Source: Cylindrobasidium torrendii FP15055 ss-10 (lineage: Eukaryota > Basidiomycota > Agaricomycetes > Agaricales > Physalacriaceae). From it: a stretch of 25,071 bases of DNA. Below the pieces are notes generated by a model. That model saw nothing but the letters and a program-made list of their open reading frames with translations, did no database searches and was not told the DNA's origin. Both the position numbers and the translations under genes were made by a program. The stretch's first letter is position 1, and every line of letters starts with the position of its first letter. The stretch is from the NCBI GenBank assembly GCA_000934385.1, contig KN880746.1:1-25071 (forward strand). Reading direction: 5' to 3'. This document shows, piece by piece, positions 1 to 9,657 of this stretch.

Positions 1-1341
1 TGGCCTTTGCGCAGCTTCCCCGCCTTGGCACTGAACTCCCGGGCGTACTTGCGAGTGATATCCCGCACGTATCCATCCTCCTCGAATGCCAGGACATAAA
101 CCATCCTGTTCTCTGTCGAAGCTCCAGTTGGGTCGAACACTTTGCGGTTGTTGGTTATGGCGCGCAAAGGGTCGATGGGGATCCAGCGGCCGTCCGCTCT
201 CGAGTAAACCTCTGTCCAGAATACAGGTGGCATATACAGAGCATCTTGGGTGGAATAAGCCGGATGTCCCTGTGCCGCCTGAAGAGTACGCACCTTCTTT
301 ACGCTTGGGAGGTGGTATTTTTGGCTTCTTGCCCAGAATATGACCCTTGTGCGGCGTCTTGCGAAGCTTTATAGTCGGTTTGTGTGAAGTAGCCTCGCTC
401 TGAACGCTATCGACATCTGAATCCGTCTTCTTCTTTGGTTTGGAGGGTGCTTTGGGTTTATCGACGTTAACCTTCCAGGGAACGCTCTGAATGCTCGCGA
501 TGAGGCGCGTAGGGAGGTCGAGCGCACGGCAGAGGGCAGTGAAGAGCTGGGCACCAGTGTCACGGCAGCCAGACTGCATGAGCGCGTGCTTCATCAAACT
601 TTTCGGAGCGCGTATAATCTCGCCTTCGTCGTCGAGTATGTCTTCCAGCAGTTCAACAAGCGCGTCGGTTTCGAGGTCCTGGCGAAGTTTACCGCGGTAG
701 TCTGGTACGTCCATGCGAGTAGTCACGGCTTCGTAGGTGCGGTTTCGGATATGTCCCTCTGGCTCTGCCTGGAAGAAGACGCCAGACCACCACTCGACGA
801 GCTTGGTGAGGGCCTTCTCGAACCGGTGTCCGCGCTCGCCAGCGTTGGGATAACGAGCTTTGGTGATGGCAGAAAATGACATTTGCACATCAAGTGGGGT
901 AAGGGATAATAGTCGAGCCTACATCCATGTTAGACGAGTTGGCAGAGCAAACCTCATCACGCACTTGTAATAGATCATCATTGAGCCATCTGTTTCTCGC
1001 CATGGCGTTTGCCGTCAAGCAGATTGTATGGAGTTTATGGCATACTATTCGCCGTAGCCGTTCCTCGTGTGAGACTTGGTTTCGCATACCGCCTCTATGT
1101 TCCAGTCAGAGGAGGCGGAATGACCCAGCGAGCAGACTGACTTGCCCTGTTTGCCGTTGGCGCCTCCTATTCCGTTCACCGTTGTTGGAGAATCAAACGT
1201 AATCTCAATGTTGTGCTCTATGGGCACCTCGTCCCACATGTCCTCGTCGTCCTCGCTGTCTTCGGCTTCTGGTAGAGGTGCCATATCTTCTGCCTGGCGC
1301 GCGTAAGCAGGCTCCAAAAAAGCCGGATGTGTGATGGCCAT
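1..1341 (-). CDS. RAD4: Rad4/XPC-type nucleotide excision repair protein, 5' portion (runs off left edge)
   Basis: Damage-recognition factor of nucleotide excision repair, acting in the nucleus with a Rad23-type partner (family knowledge). Spliced from exons 1341-1142, 1094-965, 918-294 and 244-1, giving about 399 residues before the window edge. Exon 1 is acidic (EDSEDDEDMWDEVPI), as at the N-terminus of fungal Rad4. Exons 2-3 join as the family-typical HKLHTICLTANAMARNRW...DDLLQ|ARLLSLTPL. The transglutaminase-like core follows (GCRDTGAQLFTALCRALDLP, about residues 226-245). A Lys-rich low-complexity linker separates it from exon 4, which continues the fold (PPVFWTEVYSRADGRWIPIDP) and ends in the run-up to the BHD domains. 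Introns are 46-49 nt with CTAAC, CTGAC and CTTAT branch-like sites. The ATG at 1341 is chosen because the acidic N-terminus follows it; no other in-frame ATG lies nearby. The BHD DNA-binding domains are outside the window. Confidence 0.9.
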
Positions 1342-4159
1342 GGCGAATGAAGAAACAATAAGTTTAAATTTCAAGCGAGAGAAAGCAAGACGACATGAAA
1401 GAGCAAAAGCAAGATGATGACTTTCTCATGACGCATCGCGTCGCGATCGCGCCTCTGCCGCGCATCGGCATCGGTACCGATATCTCCGGTGGCTCAAGGC
1501 CACTGGTCTTTCCCAAGCCAATTCCCATACGATTTGAAGAGAAGTACACTCGCATCAAAAAATAGGTCTGAAGGGGGAAAGTGGTTTTTTCTCATTTTTT
1601 CAATGGCAAGAACCTTTTGGAGACCTACACATCACCTTGCTTGCAAGGTCAATCGTCTGACCGATATTCATTACCCTGTGCCGACACATTTCAAATACTA
1701 CCAAACATTGTTGTTGCCAAACACTGCGTCGCCAAACACACTATTGGTTTCCTACCATGCCTGCTTTCTGAAGGCGCACGATTTCGATGCAAACTTAACA
1801 CTGATAGGCTATGAGGCCAAAATGCACGCCTTTTGAGCTCATTTGGAGACCATCCACACATCGACCAATAATATCATGTGGAATACTTTGCACACGTATA
1901 CCAGGGCCTGGATTTCCCTCGTTTCTTCCTCTCCCATACCCGTTCTCTGATATTCCCTCTCTCTTGCTCCATCCCCTCCATAGCGTAACCTCCAGCTGTA
2001 TTTTAGCATGCCCGCTGAAAGCCCTATGTTCAATTTCTGATTATCGGGAAAGGCTTTCAACGCCTTCCCATCACCTCGTTGCATGTCGCGATGGCCAGCT
2101 TTCGCTTGAAATGCCTTTTTTCAAGGTGTGTATCAATACCGGTGGTCCAACAAGCTCACGGCCTCCTCAAGGGATAGGTAGAATTACCCCAAGCCAAGAG
2201 TTCGATGCCAGTTCTGTGGGATGTTTGAGGCGGCAAGTAAACGATGCACACCGCTTGCCGCCGCCGCAGACGTCTCGGCCGTCTCGGTGAGTACATAATT
2301 AACCAATTTCCCAAATGCGAGAAGGGCCTGTGCCGCACCTTTCGCTGCAAACTTCTCCTTCACAGGCAACTGCCTTTGGAAGTTACTCGATTTTGGCAAA
2401 CATGTGGCATTCGTAAGGCCTCGTCAACAACCAACTCCCCCGTCGCCAGTGATTCCCGTTGAAACGGGCTGGGATTACCGGCTGCTGCAGTAAGTACGTC
2501 TGGCGCGCAAATGTTGCTGCAACAAACTGCTACTTACGAGGGCGCAAAGGGCAGCGCTTGCCTTCTTTCCAACTGAATGACCTATTCCAGACCGTCTTGT
2601 ACGACAGGTACGGCGCGTCACTTTTCTGAGGTGCATAACACAAACCAACGCAGTCGTAGCATCTATAAGTCTGGGTATGTAGGAACAACATACTTATCCC
2701 GACTCTGCGGGGTTGTCAGAAACTCTAGTACTCGAGCGAACGTCTTCGCTAGTCTACACTTTCATGTTCTCCGTGTAGTCCCTACTTTTGGTCATGTATA
2801 CTCACGGTACCGTGTGTCTTGATCTCTAGATATCGCTGTGCATTGGTATCTCTCATTGTGCTTAGGGTGGTTATCTACTACCCACGTAGCATCAAGTCTT
2901 CCCCTCATCGTTCCCGCCCTTGTTTACATATAGCACGCGCACCGAACCCTCCCATGTATTTGCATCTTGAAATTTACACCGCTATCCTTTTGTGGTTCGG
3001 CATTTGCTTATGAGTATTTCGCTTGTGAAGGGGTTCCCGCCTGGATTGGGGTCTCTTGTTTATTCATTATCACGGGGACACACAAAGCATTCAAGCAAGC
3101 AAGGTTCCTGCCGCCAGGGCGGCACTTCACGAGTTTAAATTCTGTGAGTGCATTTTGACGGCACAGAGCTGTACTAATGACCGTCAAGGTTAGATTATAG
3201 CTAGGTGTGGGATACCTCCACCAAGATACGCATGCAGAGGTTTATACATCTTGCTCACAGTGGGTCTCACCTGGTCTCACTCCAGCATTGCAGCTTGCCC
3301 GACTGTATTCTGAGACGTCGGTCTACATTCCAGCGGCTTGTCGGTGTCCCTCATGCCGCCGCCAGGTTCATTGACTACCCAACGCTAAGTTCGAATCCAG
3401 GCGGCATCGAATTGAAGCGTTTCGGTCTTTGGTTCGATCCCGCCGTAGTGCGCTCTCCGTAGATATCTGCCTGAAAGCATGCTATCACGGAAGACAGTGC
3501 TGCTTTTCAATCCCAAACCCAAAACTGTCTAATTTACAGAAAACTTCATTTCACAACAACAACGATCCTTATGGTCTAACTAATTTGGATAGCTGTTCAG
3601 ACAATGCCGCCACATGATGTTAGTCATCATGACGCGATCGCGGATACGTTCTCATGGCTTTGACAGGCGCGTCGACCTACTTTAGTGCTGCGGAATTCGT
3701 CTTCTATCCCTGTGGCAGTACCTGACAGCTAGCATTGGCGGTTTAGCACATACTAATCAGAAACAAGCAGCAATTGTAGCGGCTGATTGATGTGCCCATA
3801 GCCCAATTGTTGCGCGACAGCATGCATTGACGATATCCCACTCAAAGACACAGCGTTATGTGGGCAATCCAACACAGGTATTGGCAATCTCGAATGCGAG
3901 AATAGAAAGACAATCGTCAGACAGTGCTCCACCTCAGAGTGACGCGCTCAAGGCGACGAATGGGAGGACGAGCAGGCTGCAGCGGGAAACGACGTCAGAT
4001 GGCAACGGGTACTGCACGTACCCGTACTGGCCACCAGTTTGCACGTCTGTGCCTCACAAGGCCTCTAGATTCCGGAGAATGACCTCCCCGCTCGTTCCCC
4101 CCCTGATTTATTGCTATTCTGGCCAGTGAGCACGTCATGGTGCCCCTCTCGCTGAAGGA
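1342..4159. other. Gene-poor region upstream of the Rad4 gene
   Basis: Nearly 2.8 kb with no coding region I can support. The part next to the Rad4 start (about 1342-1560) is its presumed promoter and includes a CG-rich palindromic patch around 1430-1455. ORFs in the rest are short, start at non-ATG codons or show no recognisable protein signature. Good plus-strand donor-like sites (GTGAGT near 2287, GTAAGT near 2490) have no convincing exons around them. Two isolated tRNA B-box-like strings lie at about 3388 and 3432. No long tandem repeat or transposase is visible. A non-coding RNA or a decayed element cannot be excluded from sequence alone. Confidence 0.5.
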
Positions 4160-4165
4160 TATAAA
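4160..4165 (+). promoter_or_regulatory. TATA box of the Ser/Asn/Gly/Tyr-repeat gene
   Basis: TATAAA lies 149 nt upstream of the chosen ATG at 4309. It predicts transcription start around 4190, which puts the upstream in-frame ATG at 4177 before the start site and supports initiation at 4309. A CCCCT stress-element-like pentamer lies just upstream at about 4143-4147; it is a single copy, so only suggestive. Confidence 0.6.
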
Positions 4166-4247
4166 GGTTGGGGCGGATGAAGGCGATTGACATATTCCTT
4201 TTCCCTTCCTCTTCACCCCATACCAAGTTTCCCGCCCACCCCATCCA

Positions 4248-4303
4248 GTACGTGTCTCTTTCCCCTTGTTCCTCACATTCACTATATCCTAATATCCGTG
4301 CAG
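4248..4303 (+). other. Probable 5'UTR intron
   Basis: A 56-nt segment begins GTACGT and ends TGCAG, with a CTAAT branch-like site about 13 nt before the acceptor. It ends six nt before the ATG at 4309. It has the same size and signals as the coding introns in this window. Leader introns are often found in strongly expressed fungal genes. Confidence 0.6.
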
Positions 4304-4308
4304 TAGCA

Positions 4309-5252
4309 ATGTCTTACAACAACGACAACGACTCCTACGGCAACTCAGGCTCTCGCCGCGACCAGGATAGCTCCAACAGCTATGGTTCATCCAACCAGGG
4401 TGGTAACAACTCCTACGGCTCGTCGAACGCTGGCAGCGACTCGTACGGCAGTAACAACAACTCTTCTTCCGGTGGCCGTCACGGCAACAACGACTCGTCG
4501 TACGGCTCCTCCAACACTGCCGGTGGTAACTCCTACGGCTCCTCGAACAGGGACGAGGATTCGTACGGAAGCAGCAACACCAACTCTTTGTCCGGTCGTG
4601 GAAACAACGACAGTTCTTACGGCGGCGGGAACTCTGGCTCAGACTCATACGGCAGTTCCAATAAGAACAGCGACTCTTACGGCAGCTCGGGCAACGATTC
4701 ATACGGTAGCTCGACCACCAAGGGCAATGATTCGTATGGCAGCTCTACCAACAAGGGGAGCGACTCTTACGGCAGTAGCAACAACAACTCGTCTTCCTTT
4801 GGCGGCTCAGGTGGTCGTGGAAACGACAATGACTCCTACGGCTCCAGCAGCGGACGCGGAGACAGCGACAACTCGTACGGCGGAAACTCGGGATCCCGCC
4901 GCGATGAGGACCGCTCCGATTCGTATGGCTCTTCCAACAAGAGCAGCGGAGGCAACAACGACAGCTCGTATGGCAACAACTCCAACTCCTCTTCCGGAAA
5001 CAACAACTCTTCGTCATACGGGTCGAGCAACAACAACAACAACAACAACGAGTCCAACCCCAACAACTCCAAGTCGGACGATTGGGTGGACAAGGGTGTT
5101 TCCTACGCTGCGAAGCAAGCAGGTTACAACCTGGTATGTTCGTCTTTAGCGCCCTCGCTCCTCACCTCACCTCTTCACAGGACGAGAAGACAGCAGACAA
5201 GATTGGCGATGGTCTGAGGGGCGCATTTAACAAGTACGGCGGTGGAAACTGA
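4309..5252 (+). CDS. Low-complexity Ser/Asn/Gly/Tyr repeat protein (DSYGSSN repeats)
   Basis: Two exons (4309-5133, 5181-5252; 47-nt intron GTATGT...CACAG) give 298 residues. Residues from about 5 to 260 are built from degenerate repeats of the form (N/D)(D/S)SYGSSN, interrupted by GGRG and SRRDED patches. There is almost no hydrophobic residue in this part: it is Tyr-spaced, Gly/Ser/Asn-rich and likely disordered. The last 40 or so residues differ sharply: DDWVDKGVSYAAKQAGYNL, then DEKTADKIGDGLRGAFNKYGGGN, an amphipathic-helix-like tail. Similar DKGV..A....GYN tails occur in fungal stress-associated small proteins (weak recollection). There is no signal peptide or membrane segment. The TATA box, leader intron and close AATAAA suggest high expression. 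Function unknown; a stress-responsive, phase-separating or prion-like protein is an inference from composition. Confidence 0.8.
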
Positions 5253-5289
5253 GCATCGGTTATCGGATGGACTGCATAACGGACTTATC

Positions 5290-5295
5290 AATAAA
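5290..5295 (+). terminator. Polyadenylation signal AATAAA
   Basis: A canonical AATAAA lies 38 nt downstream of the stop codon of the repeat-protein gene, inside the short region that separates it from the convergent gene ending at 5500. Confidence 0.5.
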
Positions 5296-5499
5296 TAACA
5301 AACTTTGTAAAGATTGGACTCTGTAATGTACAGTGACATCGACTTGAAGTCTCCATCTCGTCCGAACTCGTCAGCCTGACTTGCGCCGTTCAACGCGTCC
5401 ATTGGCTAATTGGTCGGTCCAGTCTCGCAAGCTCTCTTGCTGATACTTTGTGTTACACAAGATACTTTAAATACGTGTACATGCAAGTACGGGGTTAAA

Positions 5500-7189
5500 C
5501 TACGCTCTCATTCCAGCAGCAGCAGTCATACAACCCATAACTTGCTCCATGGCCCACTGCGAGTCAAGGAGTTGTGCCGTATGTGCGCCCGACCTACAGA
5601 CAGACTTGTGTGAAGGCCACCCGGCGACCTGGCATTCCTTGCTACAGTAGAATATCTAGTCAAAATGTCAGCAGTCGAATTCCCGCAAAGCCGCCATCGA
5701 CGGACCAATTTGCACCCTCCACACTGTTGAAGCTTCTCAACGTCTATGAGCTCTATCTTCTCACAGTCCTCGTTCTCGCATCTGCGATAGAGAGGCCCTC
5801 CGTGTCCTCCAATCTTCGCCTCGATCTCTATTTCTCGTCGCGGGCGATGCAGAGGGTCCATGTCGTTCGCGATGAACTTGTCGACCTGGTCGTTCCATTC
5901 CTTCATCCTCGTATTTCCTTCGACCCTACTCAAAACATTCACCCACGGCCTGCAGACTCATCAGTCAAAACATCAACAAAAAGAATGATGGGCGCTCACC
6001 GAGGGAAGAAATCCGTGTTGTTCAGGGCGAAATGGAATGCGGGGTCCATATACTCATCCCTTTCGATGAGCTTCAGCATCTTCATGATCCAATCCCCCTT
6101 GTTCTTCTCCAGCACCTTGCTGACCTCCTTCATCATGTCCGGGCTCGTCTTCTGCATAACTTCATGCTGGCGCTGCATGCCAGCAGCAAAGTGCTCTCGT
6201 ATGGACGGATCCAAGTGCCTCGGGCCGTTCATTGGAAACTTTCGAATCTCAGTGGGCATAATCCACTTGTCGCCCTCGTCCCATGCCTCAACTACCTCGA
6301 TCCCCTTCTTTCCACAGCACGTCCCATATGTCTTGCGTCGACCGCATCCACACAGGTGGTCGTCCGCATACGGCACTGGCTCGCCTCGGTTATGACATTG
6401 TGAGAGAAGCTTGCCCGACCAGCATGGACATGGACGTTCTAGTCGAGGCTTGCAGGCCTTCACACGGTCGAGAGCAGACACATAGCGCCGTTTATCGCCA
6501 ATGACAGCGTAGGTGAAAGTGGAGGCGGGAAGGCGGCGGGCGCCGTGGCGCAGGAGAAGCTCGACAAGGTCCCATTGGGACCCCTCGACCGCAAGAGATA
6601 GCACAGACTTGCCGAATGCACTAGCGTTGACATCGCCGTGTTGCTCGATTATGAGCGTAGCGATTCGAGTTACAACGAAGATTTGCTGCTTCACATATTC
6701 CGGTTCGAGGCCAGCGCGATTGGCGGGTGCCACAGTCTTCATGAACCCCGGCTTCGAGACAGTCTGGAGCACCTGTTCAAGCGCGTGGAGATAGCCCATC
6801 GCAAGGAAGAGGGGTGTGACCCCTTCGCTGTCCTTGAAGTCAAGGATAATACCCATCCGAATGATCTCGTACGCGAGGGGAAGGTCTCTTTCTGATACCG
6901 CAAAATGGAGAAATGTCTTCTTGGCGTCAGAAGAGAAATCCTCCCTGTTGCGCTCGATTCTGTCGTAGGCATCAACGGAGCCGGTACTGGGGAGCGCTTT
7001 CGATTTGCCGTTATAAAGAACGACTGGAGCTTCGATCGACGTCTCTCTGTTCTTTGTCCGCTTGGTCGCTTTGACGCGAAATTCCTCAAACTCGCGAGTG
7101 AGAATGCGCGATGTGGAGAGGGAGGTAGAGGCTGCTAAGTCGCATAGGAGTGCCTTAGGGAGGAAAGAATGATGGTTGACCTGCGGCAT
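5500..7189 (-). CDS. Ankyrin-like / double SEC-C motif / MYND zinc-finger protein (copy B)
   Basis: Exons 7189-6000, 5949-5706 and 5655-5500 (introns 50 and 50 nt) give 529 residues. Ankyrin-like segments lie at about 91-145 (KTFLHFAVSERDLPLAYEII...GVTPLFLA) and 175-220 (IATLIIEQHGDVN...DLVELLLRHGA). Two C-x-C-x8-C-[CH] motifs follow: C254/C256/C265/H266 (CPCWSGKLLSQCHN) and C280/C282/C291/C292 (CGCGRRKTYGTCC). Both fit the SEC-C pattern and probably bind zinc. The C-terminal MYND finger uses C454, C459, C473, C476, C482, C486, H494 and C498. The open frame extends upstream to 7507, but the start at 7189 is chosen because it aligns with the divergent paralog and the extension would run into that gene's promoter. 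MYND and ankyrin modules usually mediate protein-protein contacts; the specific role is unknown. Confidence 0.85.
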
Positions 7190-7512
7190 TTTCACAGGAT
7201 AACAACGAGAAATGGAGGAGGGGCGTGGTGGTGGTAGCAGTGTAGGTTTGAGTTTGAATACGATCACCTGACGTAAACCACGCCGATCGACACACCGTCT
7301 CAGGCTTTGTGTAGCCGTTGTGTGCCAGATTATAGTTTGGGTTGGTCCAGAAATACGGGAGGAAATACTCCAAATATGCTGGATTTTTTGGAATCCAACC
7401 ACTCTACTGTGGGATTTTATCTTCCTGTAGCTTCTCTTCTCGGTGCTTATGACCTCGATCGCGGCTGTGATGGAGGAGGACACACGTGTTTGAACTCCCA
7501 TCTCCAACTATC
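7190..7512. promoter_or_regulatory. Shared divergent promoter region of the two ankyrin/MYND paralogs
   Basis: 323 nt lie between the two start codons and must hold both promoters and leaders. No clear TATAAA box is visible for either gene. A pyrimidine-rich run next to the minus-strand gene (CCACCACGCCCCTCCTCC read on that strand, near 7215-7233) may be its leader region. Confidence 0.5.
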
Positions 7513-9247
7513 ATGGCCAGCGCAGACTGTCACCCATTTCTTCCTCCAGATCTACTCAAATCCCTTGCGGCAGATCCACAGGTGGATAGTGAGGAATCGG
7601 AGATATTCAATCCCGACTTCGAGAAATTTCGTGTGGAATCTACAGCTCTACGAAATCCTAGCGGCGCGCCGGCTGTCGGGAGAATAGACCAGAAACTAGT
7701 CCGACCTCCTTTCCCAGTGCCTATGGCACCGGATTTCAACCTCACGGACCCACGATTTGAGGTGAACCGCAGGGATTTTGCTGAACGCTCGAACAAAAGC
7801 TTCCTCCACTTGGCGGCAAGCCAAGCCGACCTCCTTCTTGCGTACGAAGTCATACGTATGGGAATTAGTCCTGATATGAAGGACCGCGCGGGCGTTACCC
7901 CCCTTCACATGACCTTGACATACATGCTGATGCTCGCCAAATTACTCGTCCGGCTAGGTTTCCCACCTGAAGTCCTTGCCCAGGTCACGTCTCGTCTCTC
8001 GAGTCCAGGAAAAATCCAGATCCAAGTGGATAGGATGAAAACTCAGCTTTACTCCCTCGAGCGCATCGCTATCCTTCTCATCGAGCAGCACGCAGATGTA
8101 AATGTGATAGCGTACGATCGCTCTATCCTTTCAGTGGCAGTCGAGCTCGGAAATTGGACCATTGTCGAGCTTCTACTCAAGCATGGCGCAAAACGTCTCA
8201 AGCCGACGCAGCTCACCTTCTCCAAACCGACAGACAAGACACGCTATAACGCTCTCCTCAAGAAGACCCCGATTCCCACGATCCGCCCACCTCGTCTTTG
8301 TCCATGTCATTCAGGAAAGCCGCTCGACGAATGTCACAACACAACCAACCCCCCCTCGTACCCTCAATACATGATCTGTGGATGCGGACGGAAGCGCACA
8401 TACGGCGACTGCTGCGCCAAGCGCGGTACGCGCCTCGTCGAGGGATGGTTCCCTCAGGTCAGCCGACTTGTCGCGTACGAAAAGACCAAAGTGCCAACTG
8501 GAATTCCGGAGGACCTACACAAGTACTACTACAAAGCACTCGAGACGAGCTCGAAACCCATGTCGCCAGAGGACGATAAGGCAGCGAAAGCAGCGGTGGG
8601 GCAGAACAAGGGCAACTTCTTGATGCCGTTCATCGAAAAGCTAGGGTACGGTGACGAGATGGATCCGGCGTTCTTGCATGCACTCAACCATACGTCTGAG
8701 TGGTTCCCTCGGTAAGTCTTCCCCTTCTTTCTTTCTCTTCCAGGCTGATAATCATGAATGCAGTCCGTGGGGAAGTGAAATTACCAAGAACAAGATGCTC
8801 GAGCGGATGCTCGAGTGGAACGGCCTCATCGACGAGTACATCTCCCAGCACCTTCACGACGATAAATTCATGCGCACAGCCGTCGAAATCGAAGTCGATG
8901 CGAAAATTGCGGTGCATGGGGGTCCATTGTACCGCCATTGCGAGGCAGAGGGATGCGACCAGACTGAGAAAAGGGATGTCCCAAAGCTTCAGGCATGCGC
9001 AGGATGCAAGATGGTAAGTACTTCTTCTTTCGCGTCCCTTCCTTTGATGACTGATGGTCGTGCTGGGTAGATTTTCTACTGCAATAAGGATTGCCAGGTT
9101 GCTGACTGGAAGAAGCACAAGTCCAAATGCAAGCCGCGCACGCATCCACCGCAAGTGCTTGAGACCCAAAAGTTGATTGAGCACGTCTGCGACCAGTTGG
9201 GTGTGGCACTCGGCATGATGGAAGAGCAGGGTGATTTGAAGAAATAA
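7513..9247 (+). CDS. Ankyrin-like / double SEC-C motif / MYND zinc-finger protein (copy A)
   Basis: Exons 7513-8711, 8764-9013 and 9071-9247 (introns 52 and 57 nt, GTAAGT donors) give 541 residues. Ankyrin-like segments are at about 96-150 (KSFLHLAASQADLLLAYEVI...GVTPLHMTL) and 185-229 (IAILLIEQHADVN...IVELLLKHGA). SEC-C-type motifs are C263/C265/C274/H275 (CPCHSGKPLDECHN) and C289/C291/C300/C301 (CGCGRKRTYGDCC). The MYND finger is C459, C464, C478, C481, C487, C491, H499, C503. Both introns sit at the same codons as in copy B, one after the shared FPR|PW motif and one inside MYND before IFYC. The start at 7513 aligns MASADCHPFLP with MPQVNHHSFLP of copy B. SEC-C motifs are best known from SecA C-termini; their pairing with ankyrin and MYND here suggests a multi-zinc scaffold. 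Function not known. Confidence 0.88.
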
Positions 9248-9657
9248 GCTAATGGCTGCAGCTTCATAGGGACCCACGGAAAATGTAGCGATTCGAGTAT
9301 CCAACAACATGTACAGTATGAGCATTAAACGTTTAACGTCCTCGAACATCAACCTTCCCAGCACAATAGACGGTGGATAGCTCATTGCGCTCCTCGAAAA
9401 GCGTAACTTCATTAGCCCAGCCAAATCGTCCCGTTCACCATGCACATGTATGCCTATTTCTTGCCCCCCCCCTTCATTTCAAGGAAGCTGGACATACGCC
9501 TGCCAATAGGATCCAGAGAAAGCCGTGCGAACTGGCAGCACAATGAAAATTAGCGAGTTCGCCTTACTATTCTGACTGTGAACTTCACACGGCCTAGGCA
9601 CATACAACTTCGAGATTTGAGAATATGTAGACAACAACGGAATCAAGTAACAGTGGT
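9248..9657. other. Convergent 3' intergenic region
   Basis: 410 nt lie between the stop of the plus-strand MYND gene and the stop of the large minus-strand gene. A run of nine C residues lies around 9465-9473. The region presumably holds both 3'UTRs; no gene or RNA is recognisable. Confidence 0.5.

Noticed and set aside
1811..2290. 159-codon plus-strand open frame
   Set aside because: Non-ATG start, no recognisable domain, biased composition consistent with chance in non-coding DNA.
2184..2399. Protein-like 71-codon frame on the minus strand
   Set aside because: It begins at TTG rather than ATG and no upstream exon with an ATG could be joined to it convincingly. It matches no family I know.
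3340..3450. tRNA-like B-box strings GTTCGAATCC and GGTTCGATCCC, with a TGCCGCC...GGCGGCA pair around the first
   Set aside because: The paired arms are only about 53 nt apart, the T-stem has mismatches and no A-box or D-arm is present. At best a decayed tRNA-derived sequence.
4289..4702. Cys/Arg-rich open frames antisense to the repeat gene, and the Thr/Ala-rich plus-strand alternative frame at 4382-5149
   Set aside because: Products of reading the repetitive codons of the SYGSSN protein in other frames; the real frame has a spliced continuation and a TATA box.
5996..7507. Longer N-terminus for the minus-strand ankyrin/MYND gene, from the open frame reaching 7507
   Set aside because: The extra 106 residues have no counterpart in the paralog and overlap the divergent promoter; the start at 7189 aligns with the paralog start.
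8684..9445. 253-codon open frame on the minus strand
   Set aside because: Antisense shadow of exons 2-3 of the plus-strand MYND gene; its sequence has no protein features of its own.
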